From: Epiperipatus broadwayi
Lineage: Eukaryota; Onychophora; Udeonychophora; Euonychophora; Peripatidae
Assembly: GCA_028023455.1 (NCBI GenBank)
Contig: JAQFVV010000013.1
Coordinates: 1,302,001-1,366,000 of the forward strand
Direction: 5' to 3'
Length of the DNA: 64,000 nt
Shown: in pieces, positions 47,224 to 60,024 of the stretch
Layout: each line of letters opens with the position of its first letter
How positions within the stretch are numbered: the first letter of the stretch is position 1
The notes under the pieces: model-generated
What the model saw: only the letters and a program-made list of their open reading frames with translations
The model's database searches: none
What the model was told of the DNA's origin: nothing
Position numbers and translations under genes: made by a program

Positions 47224-50200
47224 TCATCTAAAAATACTATCATTACAAATCTTCAGGAAAACTCTTTAAGATACTGATTGTAATGTAAACAGAGTTTATT
47301 CCTCTTATGAGTTATTTTAAAGTTCACACAAAATCTGTTTTTTTTTTCATTTACTTCCCATGTCTTGTATAATGAAGGTGTGACTGCAATAGTAAATTCA
47401 ATATTATCATGTCCAGAAATCTTAAGAACATACCAATTGATTATATGATATTGCCATCATATTTTCAGAATCTTGTAGAGTATTATCCATTACAATTCTT
47501 TCATTTTTATACTCAGAGTAAAATAAAGATAAATGTTTTGTTTACTGTAATAAACTTTCAGAAAGAATCATGTGATATTGTGTGGATTTAATATTTCTAA
47601 ATAAGGAGGAAAGAACTGTATATAGTTATAAAAGAACTGGTGTTACTAAAATATGTTAGACCTATATAACTATATAGTTAGATTAGATTGGATTCAAAAT
47701 CTTGAGATTTTTTAATTACAAGATATTAGCTTTATAGTGAAAAAAAATTAAAAGAAGGACTTTTAATCATATAAATGCATTAAAAAATAAAAAATATTTT
47801 TTTCTTTCACTTTCACAAATAGAAGCATGTGATAATTATACTTTGAAATTGCATAAGTTTTATTCTGACTTTTAACTAACACCCATTTGGCATCGATTCA
47901 AGAAAATGAGAGTTAATTGCAAGTGGTCTGATGAATAGATTAACATTGATACAATTTATAAACATGATCATTCAATGCTTTATTTGTGAAAGGTGACAAA
48001 ATTTACACAATTGTATAAATATTTGTTAAGAACTAATCGCTGAAAAGGTGACAAAATTTATCATTACTTTTTAATGCATTTATATAAATAAAAACATTTG
48101 TTTAAATAAAATTTTAAAAAAATCTATTTTTTAACTTTATACAATTACAGAAATTATGAATGAAAAAAATTTAGAAACAATTTACTAGTACTAGATGGTA
48201 GTACTATAGATAATATTCCCATATAAAATTAAAATTTTAAATTTGCCATTATTTATTTTGCTAAAAGTGTTTGCAAACTCTAAATAAAAAAACATATTGT
48301 CATTGGGAATACATATGTCTATAAGATTTCAATTAGATCAAAAACTGAGAACTGGATGAAAATTGAATTACAAGATTTGATTAAGACTGACAGAATGATA
48401 AAAAAATAAATAAAGTACTTTCGTGTAAAAGTGTATAAAAAGATAATTAAAAAATAACTGCAATACCACTTTGAATCCTAAATCCTCACTGATAAAACAA
48501 ATACTGAAACCAATCCATGTGTGAAGAATTAAATTGCACTACTATTTGGTAATCATGGATTGTTCAAGTTTTTGCAGATAGAGAAGGGAAAAATTTTTTT
48601 CTTTAATTGCAGTAAGATAACAGAATAAAGTATGTTGGGTTGAAATTAATTTCCTGCATTTTTATGATAAATAGTTGATTTTAAAAAATCACTTTGTATA
48701 TCAGCATTACATAAAACATTATGCATAAAATCTAAGATTAAAACAACTAGTGTTGCCCAATTTGAAAAGGAATGAATACTGAAGCAACTGCATATAAGTT
48801 GAAATCAATGAATGTCATTCATTATACTTAATAGGTGAGATAAAACTGACAGGGGTTGATGTTGGTATGACTAAAAACAGTTGATCCCAAAATGAGTAAG
48901 AGTGTTAACAATCTTTAAAGTTTGGTGCCATATACTTCATTGGAGTTCTGAAATAAAACTTATATGAGCAGGAACTTTGGAACTTTTAATAATCTGATAA
49001 GATAGCATTCATAATGTTTCTTCCTTTTAATTTGCATTAGTTTGGGAATACTCAGAAATTTATTTGAATATCCAGTAACAATGATAGAAGTTTATAACAT
49101 TTAGCCATTTAACAAATGATTTACTAAGAATTTGTGGATTTTCAACAAATTATCAGCAAAAATAAACTTTTTATTTGATTATTTAATAAAAACAAATATA
49201 AATAGTAATCTAACTAAAAAACCCACTAATCCAAAAATTTTTTATTTCTGGGCTTTTTTATATTTTATGGATTTTTGGAATTTCAAGAGTGGATCTTCTA
49301 TTCCTCATTGGAGATCCAAACTCTACTAAGTTAAAAAATAATAGGTACCTAATTACAATTAGAATTAATAATTTCTAGCTATTTTCTGAATGTTTTTTTA
49401 ATTGTGTTTATAAATGTGTGTTCATATTAATTTAAGTACTATATAAGATTAAAAATTATCTTTGAATTTTTTTTTTCGATAATAAAAGTTTTTGAATGAT
49501 AGATATTTGGATTAAAGATATTCTGTCTACAAAACAAGGAAAAAAGTGTACAGAAACAAACCTTATGCTTGTTTTTATGATGTTCTAAAGTTAGTATAAA
49601 TAACATTTTAAGCTACACACATATAAAGAAGTGCCTAGATAGCCAGTAGTTCATCACATTTGAATTATAATTTAAAGAATTGTGAAGTTTTATGGCGTTA
49701 CAAATTGATCTAAATTGCAATTCTATCAGGCAAATCACATACCCTCATTTAACACTGTCATTTTTAAATCTCTAAAATAATGTCTTTATATTCTCCAAGA
49801 GATTGCATAATAATATTCTATTATGCATGTAATAAATGAGAACTTAGAAGATTTGAGTAGAATTTAAGCAAAACTTTTAGGAAATTAATCTTGCTAAATG
49901 AATAGTTTCAATTCACTGCTGTTAATAATCATGATAAGTTTGCTAATATGTAGATAATCGGTGGATGCTCTATTAAATAATTAGATTTCCATGTCAAAAA
50001 TAAAACCTGAAGACAATCTAATAATCTGAGAATTTTTAAATTAGCATTGCTGGCCACAAAATAATATAATCATTTAAGACATAAAATGACTTGCTTGCGA
50101 ATTGTATGGTCAATCAGCTGCTTAAAATGATATAGCCTTGCTGACTATTTAAACTTTTCACATAGTAAACTCATATTTAAAGTAGCTTTATATTTTCTTG

Positions 50201-51545
50201 TAACAGATAAACCTGAAATAATTTAGCCTTTACCACCTAACATAATCTTTATCTTGCAAATAATAATCTTTTTAATTTTTGTATAATTGATAGTAATTTT
50301 ATTAAAATGTTTCTTGATTTACAAACATTATAATTCTCAATTTACAAGTTGTACAAATTTTAAACTGAAAACCACTTATCTTGATTCAATTCAGCCTTAC
50401 TCTGCATCATCCTATAAGTATGTTTTACAATTTTGTATATTCTCAAACATAATGCTCTTTGTAACGATTATCGTTATGTGTAATTAAAACAATAACAACT
50501 AGCAAGTGAAAATAACATTCATTGTTGGGATTCTTTTCTTTTAAGTAAAAGACAAATTCAAAGTATATATTTTAAGATATTTACATCATAATTAATAAGA
50601 AAGCATGTGAAAACTTTATTTTAATCCCCTGTTGATAAAATTTATTTAATTAGTTCTGTCATCATTTCACTATATTCCTCATTTTTATCACAGAAATCTA
50701 AACAAAAATCCAAATCTTTTCTTCTTCCACACACTCATCCTATTTTACTTCCAACATTTTTTTACAAGTATTCTCTCATCTCTACATAAACAATATCTAT
50801 TGATTAGAAAGTATATTGGCTTCCTGCATCAGAAAGGAGAATTAAATATGACAAACATTACAGTCTTTTTTTTTACTTTGTAATTCAGAATTAATTGATT
50901 CCTTGTTTATAGCTCCTAAATAATCTATACAGTTTCCAAATAAATTGTATACAATGTTTCTTAATAATATTTTTATGAGCACTTTCAAAGTGAATGATAA
51001 TATATAATAGTTATTAGCATTTTGGCAGAATGATTTTGTAATAGTATATTGGAGAGAAGTAATGAATGGGAAGGAATAAAGGGCTGTTTAGTAGTATAAC
51101 AAAGTTTTTTCAGAGAGAGAAAGTTTGATTTGATTAATATGAACTTCAATGCATTTCTTTTAAAAAGTCATTTTACAACATATTATCACTGGATCAGATT
51201 CCTGAAATAAATATTACTCACTTATTATTGAGTGTGTAATCTTTACCTGCTTCAAAGTGCAAACTATTTTAACAATAATGTATTTTATGTATTAGGAACA
51301 GTAGTGTATTCTATTATTCCATCCAAATCTCCTAACAGTTTTAAATATATTGGTCTTCATCATTAAGGGACATTGAATTTGCAGCTATGCTTTAATTTCA
51401 TTTAGCAATTCATGTTAATAACTTGAGAATCAGACATTTTAAGGTTTTGAACCAAGTTAAATTTTTGCAATTATATTTTAACATTTGAACATGATTTAAC
51501 TGCTACAACTGTGTTTGTAAAATCCATAGTTTCAATAAATGATAA

Positions 51546-51576
<31 letters not shown>

Positions 51577-53944
51577 AAAATTATTAAAAATTATCATTTA
51601 TTGAAATATATATATATATATATATATATATTAAATAATAAAAATAAATATTCATAATTCAGAAATTTTATGCAAATATTGATAAAAATGGAAAGACATA
51701 ACATGTATTAGAAAAATGAATAAAAACAGAATACAGGATTGTTAATTTATTTGGAACTGGAGAGGATGAAAAGATGAGAAATATCAGAGAAAGAATGGAC
51801 AGAGGTGAAGAAATAATTTATTAGATGTAGATGATATGGATTGAGGAATATGGATGGGTAAAATATAGAAAACTATTAGTTGAGGATGCCTCCAGTCATA
51901 AGAGATCTTGAAGAAAACATTAATTTCTTATTTTCTTGTGACAATAGGCATTTTCTTGATGCTGTATATAGTAAAAGTGAAATTTCATTTAAAATGGCCT
52001 GAACACAAATTTAATGATGATAGCAATTTCGTCAAGCTTAAAAGAACCCATAGTTAGATAGATATTCAATAAGATTGAATCTTCAATTTACAAAATAGTT
52101 AAAAATGAAAGGACATTTATGCTAGTATTGATTGTGCTCCTAAAATTTGCTAAAATATTTTGATGTAAGAATTTACTAAAGATTGAAAAAGCATTAAATT
52201 TGTGGTGGAGGAATTGAACATAAAGAATATTCCAACAGATAGTAAGGTAAATGTAGTAATGTATAAATATATATATATCCAAGATCAGTGAGGGTGTTTA
52301 GCATATAGATCAATTAAAATTTTAATGGGCAGTAGTTTATATTAAAATTTTGTGTAAGATAAATTTTTAAACCTATTTAGCAAATCATTCATTTAGCAGT
52401 TTTCCTTTATTGCTTAGCAACTGAGTAAATATAAATTATTATATATTATTGTAGTGTTTTTTAACTGAATAAAATGTTTGTTATATTTTAAACAAACTAT
52501 CTACTTTGCAATTTATCAATGATTGATATATATAATTAAATAAAGCTAACATTATTGTCTTTCAAAAAAAAAAAATTGGAAATACATTTTTCCCTCTTAA
52601 AATAATGAAATATTACTTTAATCCAAATGTGTGTGTGTATATATATATATGACATGTGTTCACTTTTATGCATTCTTAAAATGATCCCCATAAATAATTA
52701 TGTATATATAACTCTATAATTATCATAAATATATAAAAATATAGTAGCAGACATAAATAAATAGTTATTTATGAGGATCAGGATCAAAATTTTTATCATA
52801 CAAGACTCTTAAAAACACCAATAAAAAAAACTAATAGTCTTGGATTAGTTGAAGTTAAGTTGTTTTATCAATTTATAAAATCCTAATCATTTAGCAGAAT
52901 ACATAGTGATACTTTATTTGATATCAATTTTCCTAACTGACAATAGTTTGATTTGGTCAAATTGGGGGAAACATCATACTTGATAAGATTGGGGTTGTCC
53001 TACCTATATGATAAGAGATTAGAATATGACTCAAGTGACATCAATAAATGATGATACATCCCAAAATTCAATCATGGTGGTAATTGAAAATTTATTTATG
53101 TATAAGTGTTAGATAATATGTTATTAGATGAATTATTGATTCACATTGGCAACAAATTTCTTTATAATATTTTTCTAACTACAACATTTCTCAACAACAC
53201 ATAAATTTTCCCTTGACACTATTTGTAAATTATGTAGTTCAGATGAGAAAACTTTTTACATATTATTAATTATTGTTTCTTTTTCAATAACTTAAGTCCA
53301 AATTTAATCCTCTCCAATAATGGATTGAGCAATATTTTGACATCAGGTTATGCAGTTCCATTCTATTACATCTGATCTTCAGATGCTTTTGATTTTTTTT
53401 TTTCATATAAATATGCTATTACAAAATTAATCCAATAAGAAGAATAAACTCTTTATTATCTTTCTAAAAAGAGAAAGAAAAATGTTCAGATTATACAGAA
53501 TTTTTATACAAGGAATATACATGCAATGTTTTTCATATAACTATGGATAAATTCTAATGCTTTTTGTATCTTTATAAAATCATTGAATGCTAAAAAGAAA
53601 GAAGTGTCTATCTAAATATTTCTGTTTTAGCACTGCGAGCCATTTTTTCATTTCAATTCTTTTTGTGTTTCAGACCTGTTTGAAGTTAAATTCCTGTTTC
53701 AAATGGAATGTAATATGTTAGAATGAATTGCTTCACATAATGCAGTTTCAAATAGTATTTTGATATGTATTAATTGAAATAGATGTGTACACACACGCAT
53801 ATATATATATATATATTACTAATGTTAATTTTAACTTAGACCTGCTTTAGAAATTTTCTACAATCTTTCAAGTGACAAAATTTAATGAGAAATCAATCAA
53901 TCTTTTCTGGTTATATGTTTCTATCATAACCAATGTAGAAAATT
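47224..53944. other. Long AT-rich stretch with simple repeats
   Basis: No gene could be supported over about 6.7 kb. It holds a palindrome with AT runs (51530-51632), TG/TA runs near 52628-52650 and 53788-53817, and only short accidental frames (for example 49132-49329, 50287-50487, 52088-52282 minus). Confidence 0.45.
51530..51606. repeat. 25-bp palindrome around an AT microsatellite
   Basis: 51530-51554 and 51582-51606 are perfect reverse complements, separated by a TA run. A second TA run follows to about 51632. Confidence 0.92.
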
Positions 53945-55100
53945 TTCATAAAAGGTATAAGTTAAAATTAAAATTAATAATATTACATATATGTGTGAGG
54001 ATTAATTAATTAATTGTATATTTCAATATTTTTTTGAAAGCAAGATTATTTTTAAATGAGCTTGATTAAAAGTTTTGTCTTGTTTATTAGCATTAAGCTG
54101 ATACAAAGAAGGCTTTAGTTAAATTATTTTTAAATTTATGTTAAATTTTAATAACAAATGTAACATTGTGATAATGTTTAAATAATGATTGAATTGTTAT
54201 ATTTGATGAGGTGTTAAATGGTTTCCAGGTTGCCTATGATGTCAATTATAACAGAAATATATGTTGAGCCATGATTGGTTGCTTCTCCCTCCCCATAACA
54301 ATGCTACTTGAAAAATTGTAAAAATTTCTGTTAGTAGCTTGAATTCAGTTAACATTATTCATTATTGTTACTTATTTAAGTGGTGTTTAATTAGTTATTT
54401 ACATATTTAAATGTTTATTTGAAAACAAGATTACTTTAAAAACTGTCTTGTTTATTAATATTAAACTAATACAAAAGAGGCTTTAATTAAATTACAATGA
54501 AATTAAAATTAAATTTTAATGCCAAATTGAATGTTATAATGGTGTTTAAATAAAGATTGTACTTATGTATTGATGGAATGTCAACTGGTTTCCAAGTTGC
54601 AAATGATGTCAGTTATGACTGAAATACATGTTTAGCAGTGATTGGCTGCTTTATTCATCTAATGTTGCTGATTGAAAAATCACAGAAATTTCTATACAGG
54701 ATGTAAGATAAAATTAATGGCAATAATACTATAACATATTTATATTGGTCTAATTAATTATTTATATATTCAAATATTTATTTAGAAATAATCTCATTTA
54801 AAAATGTGTTTGATTAAAAGCTTTGCTTTGTTTAATAATAATAAATTAATACAAAAAAAAAAGCTAAATTTATTTTCAAACTTTAATAACAAATTACAAA
54901 TTGTAATGGTATTTAGATAGAGATTGAATGGTTATGTTTGATGAGGTAACAATTGGTTTCTAGGCTACTGATGATGTTAGTTGTGATAAAAATATATGTA
55001 CATAGAAATGGGTTGATTTTTTATTATCAAACTTTGTTATATGAAACATCGATAAAAAAAATTTCTATAGAGAATGTAAGTTAAAATTAATGTTAGTAAA
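53945..55100. repeat. Three tandem copies of a 367-bp repeat
   Basis: The phrase gtttcc(a)aggt/gttgc...gatgtca recurs at 54221, 54588 and 54956, giving periods of 367 and 368. Other landmarks (aatttct..a...atgtaag; gattgg/gggttg; aatacaaa..ggctt) keep the same spacing. Units are roughly 53945-54311, 54312-54679 and 54680-55047 with a partial tail. They are well diverged, so the array is old. Confidence 0.85.
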
Positions 55101-56082
55101 ATTAGTACATATTTATGTGATTTTAATTATATATATAGAATTGTTATTAATATGAATAGAAACATAACATTAAAAAAAAAGTACATTTGTCATTAAATAG
55201 AGTGGTGCTTATTGCTTACTTTTAAATTTGGAACTTGGAAACTTAATGGAAGAACAATATAGAAAAGTATAAGAAAAGATGTCTATTGAGATTAATAAGG
55301 AGGGATTGTAAGTGAGAAACATAGATGTGATAATGAACTGATCTAGTGCTATGAAATTGAGCTAGACATGTCACTAAAAAAATGACAATGAAAAATCATT
55401 TATTAAAATTCAGGATATTACCATAAAAAGACTGTATATAAAATGATTAAATGATAACAAAATTAGCTGGAGTGATGTGATGAACAACCGATGAGTAAAA
55501 TGCTGGTTTAATAAAGCTCAATACTTCATTAATCTAAATATATTTGTATGGATAGTTACTCTGGAGGTCATGTGACATTCAATTAAGTTAAGCTTCAGTT
55601 CATGAAACTTTAATTCTTAATCCCATTCCTCTGTCATTCTGCTAAACTGCACTGAGTAACATTCTATTTACTCAACCCAAAAAAAGGTTGTTTTTTGCTT
55701 GGGAATCCATCTATTAATCTTTGAGATTAGAGTTAAATCTTAATCTTCATATAGGAGTTCAGAACAATTAAATAATAAAATAAATAGTGGAATGATTGTA
55801 GGTTTGTAAATGGTCTACCTTATACATTTATTAATTAGAGAGAGAATATAATTTTAAAAAAGTTTTATCAAATAAATTATATTTTGATTTACAAGTATCA
55901 AACTTTTAGCAATCACAACTTTGACATTAACCAGGTTAGATAAATATATTAATGGTTTTTGCTAATCTTTTATTAAAGTAGATATTATCCCTAATCATTT
56001 ATCTTTTTCAACTGATTTTATTCACATAATTCAGAATAGAGACAGATTGGTAGCTTTAAGTATATCACAAAAAGGTACTTAT
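55101..56082. other. AT-rich stretch, nothing recognised
   Basis: No gene or repeat was identified. Confidence 0.4.
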
Positions 56083-56697
56083 ATATTAGTCCTGTGACAC
56101 AGCACACTCCAAAATTGTTGAAATTTACCAATTTTATGGCTTTTTGTTTAATGGCGTCTGATATTAATTGCTTAAAAATTATTTATAGTTTGTAATTTGC
56201 CAATTAAAACTGGTAATAAAATATAAAACTTTTTCATCTAAACTGCATATATATTTATTGAAAATGCCGCATGTATTTCATTCTTTTTTTAATTATATAT
56301 CAGGAAATTGCTTAAAAATTTACTCCATTAATATATATTAAATGTATATTCTCCTGTAAAAGTTGTATATGCTTCTGGTAAAATACTTTCCAAAATTATT
56401 GAAATTTAATGATTTTATGGCTTTTTGTTTAATGGTGTCTCATATTAATTGCTTAAAAATTACATATAATTTATAATTTGCCGATTAAAATTGGTAGTAC
56501 ATTTTATACTTTTTCATCTAAATTTCATATATACTTATCGAAAATGCCAAATGTATTTCATTCTTTTTTTAATTATATATCAGGAAATTGCTTAAAAATT
56601 ACATCATTAATATATATTAAATGTATATTTATACAGTAAAAGTAGCTTTTTGTTTAATGGTGTTTCGTATTAATTGCTTAAAAATTATTTATAGTGT
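56083..56697. repeat. 281-bp tandem repeat, two units and a partial third
   Basis: ccaaaattgttgaaattta at 56109 and ccaaaattattgaaattta at 56390 mark period 281. ctttttgtttaatgg recurs at 56140, 56421 and 56646. The phrase attgcttaaaaatta occurs twice per unit. Confidence 0.85.
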
Positions 56698-56964
56698 GTA
56701 TTAATCCTGTGACATAGAGTGCATATTAGTCATGCTGCACCTATTCACATACATATTCAACCTGCTGATAAGTTTGTAAATCTTTGGGAAAATATTATGT
56801 ACAAAAGATTACATTATTTTTGTAAATTTTCACAAAAATATATATAAAATCTACATAAACATTATTTTGGTCAGATTACAAGATTACAAAGTTATCAGTG
56901 GATTGATATGTATGTGAATAGATGCAGCATGTCTAATACATGCTCCATGTCATAGGACTAATAC
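56698..56964. mobile_element. Inverted-repeat element, about 60-bp ends
   Basis: Left end (gtattaatcctgtgacatag, then catgctgcacctattcacat) is matched as reverse complement by the right end (atgtgaatagatgcagcatg, then catgtcataggactaatac). Total about 267 bp. The same terminal phrase, tattagtcctgtgacac, also occurs alone at 56083, at the head of the tandem repeat. Confidence 0.8.
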
Positions 56965-57465
56965 ATAAGTGCACAAAAATTATTTAAGCTTTTTTTTTCT
57001 AATCAGTTTTTTTTTAAATAAAAATCAAATAATGATAAATAAATTGTAGCTAATTAAGTCTAAGTAAGAGAATTTTAATATAAAAGTTTGCAAAAAAAAA
57101 AAATATTTTTTTATCTTTTATCTAGAATATTTATGTGATTTGTGAGAAGAATTTTCAACATTTATCTGCTGTTACATTTCTTTAAATTATAAATCTGCTT
57201 CAATTTTCTAAAAAAAAAAAAAAAAAGTTTTTCTTGTTTTGTTTTTGTTTTTTTGTGTAAATAATAAATCTTAAGTTCTTTTTCTAATAACATAGAGTAA
57301 CAGGCTAAATAAATACTATGCCCAAGTGATCAAACTTATTTTAACACCTCATATTTGGAATCATATCTGTAAATAGTGAAACTTCTTGTTAAATGTTGAT
57401 TTTTGCATGTGAAATTATTTGTTTTTAATAAAGATAAAATTACAATTCATTTTCATTATTATCAG

Positions 57466-57528
57466 GGTCAATGTCAAAGGCTTGCTGCATGTACAGATAT
57501 TGGACCTGAAGAACGTTGAAATGAAAAG
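57466..57528 (+). CDS. Candidate isolated 63-nt exon
   Basis: A segment of clearly higher GC than its surroundings is bounded by an acceptor-like ttttcattattatcag and a donor-like aaaag|gtatca. It is 63 nt long, a multiple of three. In the phase with one leading base it reads VNVKGLLHVQILDLKNVEMK without a stop; another phase has a stop near its end. A pattern such as LLHVQILDLKNV could be a beta strand of a C2-like domain, but that is only a guess. No neighbouring exon was identified, and it could be chance. Confidence 0.3.
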
Positions 57529-58308
57529 GTATCATGTAGTGAAACTTAAGATTCTATCAATTATATGTTTATCCCATTATTTAACCTTTATGTTGAGAAT
57601 AAAGAAGATAAGGAGGATGCTTCATGACTTTTTTTTTCATTCAGTCAAATCAAAAAAATTTTATATAGAGGAAGGTTTTTTTCCATAAAGCGAGAAATGT
57701 TATTATATCCTGTATTAAGTTATAAATTACATAAACGTTTTATCAAGATAATTTTTATTTATTATTTGTCTAATTTATATACACAGAGACTCAAACTAAA
57801 TCAACCATTGAGATTTTTTTTATATTTACATATAAATTATACATAAAACCATTATATTCTGAATATTTATATGTATTGTATTTATTTATTTAATATGTCT
57901 ATATATATATATCACAGTTAATGCGAAGTGATACAAAAATAAATTGAATAAATAATTGAGAGCACAAGTATTTTTGGAACTATAAGAATTTTGGCACAAT
58001 GAACAAGATTGCCAGAAATTGCTTAAAAATTACAAAAAAAAAAAAGAAGAATGACTAGATTTGTAAAAACTTTTATGTAGGAGGCAGTATGGGGTTTTAG
58101 AAACTAATTTGATATTATAATATTTATTTTCATTTTTCTGATTTTTTTAAAATTATAAATATATTTTTTTAAATAATAAAACTAAACAATTTTTAAATCT
58201 AATTAATATTGTTCATCAATAATTATAATATTTTTAATAAAAAGAACAAAAAAATTAATACATTATGCCATATATATATATATAAAAAGAAATTAATACC
58301 TTAGACAA

Positions 58309-58606
58309 TATATAATAAATAAGCAATTTTCTCATAAATATATAGATAGCAATTAAGACAACAAAATTAAGTATAAATACAATATTTAGTAACTGCTAAA
58401 CAAGGCTTTCGATATGGAGTATCTTTGTCAAAGCGACTGATATTGGAGATTAGCAGGAAAGGATAGGCATTCCCAATTGTATATAAAGATGAGTTACTGC
58501 GGTCGTACATTTTAATAAATTTGCATGTGTAAATACATGTGTGTGTAAATCATGCAGTCGAATTAAACGATCGGTATTTACTATTCATTGCTGGTAGAGA
58601 ATTTAT
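58309..58606 (+). repeat. Left arm of a long inverted repeat with TATA-like box
   Basis: Roughly 300 bp, about 80% matched by the reverse complement of 58722-59052. Landmarks are acaacaaaattaagtataaa, aggctttcgatatgg, atctttgtcaaagc and tatataaagatgagt. The last is TATA-box-like and is kept in both arms, as expected for a promoter-bearing terminal repeat. Confidence 0.85.
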
Positions 58607-58721
58607 CGATCATGAAAAAAAAATTGACCATTCTTTTAAACCTGCTGACCCAAAAATCGTTTGTCTTCAGAGCAACAACAGGAAACGAAAAGTTATTAAT
58701 TAAAGAAGGTTAGTATATTAT
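58607..58721. other. Spacer between the inverted arms
   Basis: About 115 bp with one small frame beginning MKKKLTILLNLL that has no recognisable similarity. Confidence 0.4.
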
Positions 58722-59052
58722 TATAAATTCTCTAAATGTGTTTATATAAAGGCCAATAATGTTTCCCTTAGTAAATACCGGTCGTTAAAATTGACTGCAT
58801 GATATATACACACACGTATTTACACTTGCAAATATGAAAATTTAATAAAATCTACTACCGCTGTCACTCATCTTTATATACAGTTGTCAATGCCAATAGT
58901 TCCTTGGTAATCTCCTATGTCAGTCGTGCTTTGACAAAGATATTCCACATCGAAAGCCTGGCTTATCAGTTAATAAATATTGTATTTATACTTAATTTTG
59001 TTGTCATAATTATTATTTACATACTCGTGTGAAAATTGCTCATTTATAATAT
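58722..59052 (-). repeat. Right arm of a long inverted repeat
   Basis: Partner of 58309-58606. It carries the same TATA-like motif on the minus strand (tatataaagatgagtgac). The arms could be two opposed terminal repeats of one retrotransposon, DIRS-like inverted termini, or a foldback element. Confidence 0.85.
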
Positions 59053-60024
59053 ATGTATTAAAATAACAGGTACTCTGCTCAGACTACCAATTGGATTCAT
59101 AGTGAAATGATTTTCAAATGTGAGAGTTAACTATGAATAATTAAAAAAACAACATCCAATCAAGAATATCTCTTCCTATCGTGTAAGACAAAATGTTGGT
59201 TCATTAAAAGCTAGGAATTGTTTTTGATAATAGTCTTTTCTGACACTCAGTTTTCCTTATTGTCTTTAGTCACATAAATAAATGTAGAGTCTAGGCATCA
59301 GTCTTTTCATGCCTTCTCTTTACTAATTGTGTCAGTGGGATTGGTTGTTTGTGCAACTATGTTTCTATTCTTTGACAACACCCACGGTAATTCTGACTCC
59401 AGTACTTTTTCATTTTTTAGCTCAAACCCTTGAGAATTAAGAAAGTAATAATGGGGAAAGTTTAGTAATCTGGCAGTTCTTGTTTGTGATATTTTCTAAA
59501 GGTAGTATAATTGCTAATGAATCAAGTTAGAACTGGATTTGGGACATTAGTTTTAGATTAGCAAAAGTTTATGTTTAGGAAACATTATTTTATGATTCTC
59601 CTACCTACATGGAGCCTAGAAAATGTGATTTAAAAATATCCTGTTTCCAGTTATATTGTTTAATGATTAGAGAAAAATAATCATGTTATCAGCAATAGTA
59701 ATTAACAAGTATTATAAATCTATTTTTTTCTAAGTATAAATACATGGAATGTGCTAATCTTATTTAATGAATACAAACTTTTGAAAATTTGAATGAAGGG
59801 CTGCATTTATAACAGAGAAGGTAACAAAATTTAAGAACAATATAGCTGTTTTTAGTAAAACTCATCTTCCAGAGAAATGAAATTTAATCAAATATGTAAA
59901 TGGCTGCAACATTTTTTGAGAGAGCGAGAAGGTTGCATGATTCTGGATTTGCTGTAAACACTTTGATTAATCAAAAAATCACTATAAAAGAGCAAAGAAG
60001 CTTCTATGCTTTAAAAAAAAGCAT
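59053..60024. other. AT-rich stretch, nothing recognised
   Basis: No gene or repeat was identified. Confidence 0.4.

Noticed and set aside
53945-55100. Regular repeats as a CRISPR array
   Set aside because: Units are 367 bp, diverged throughout and lack short identical repeats with unique spacers; the window is eukaryotic.
57419-57688. 89-codon frame as an intronless gene
   Set aside because: Only the 63 nt at 57466-57528 look coding; the rest has AT-driven composition.
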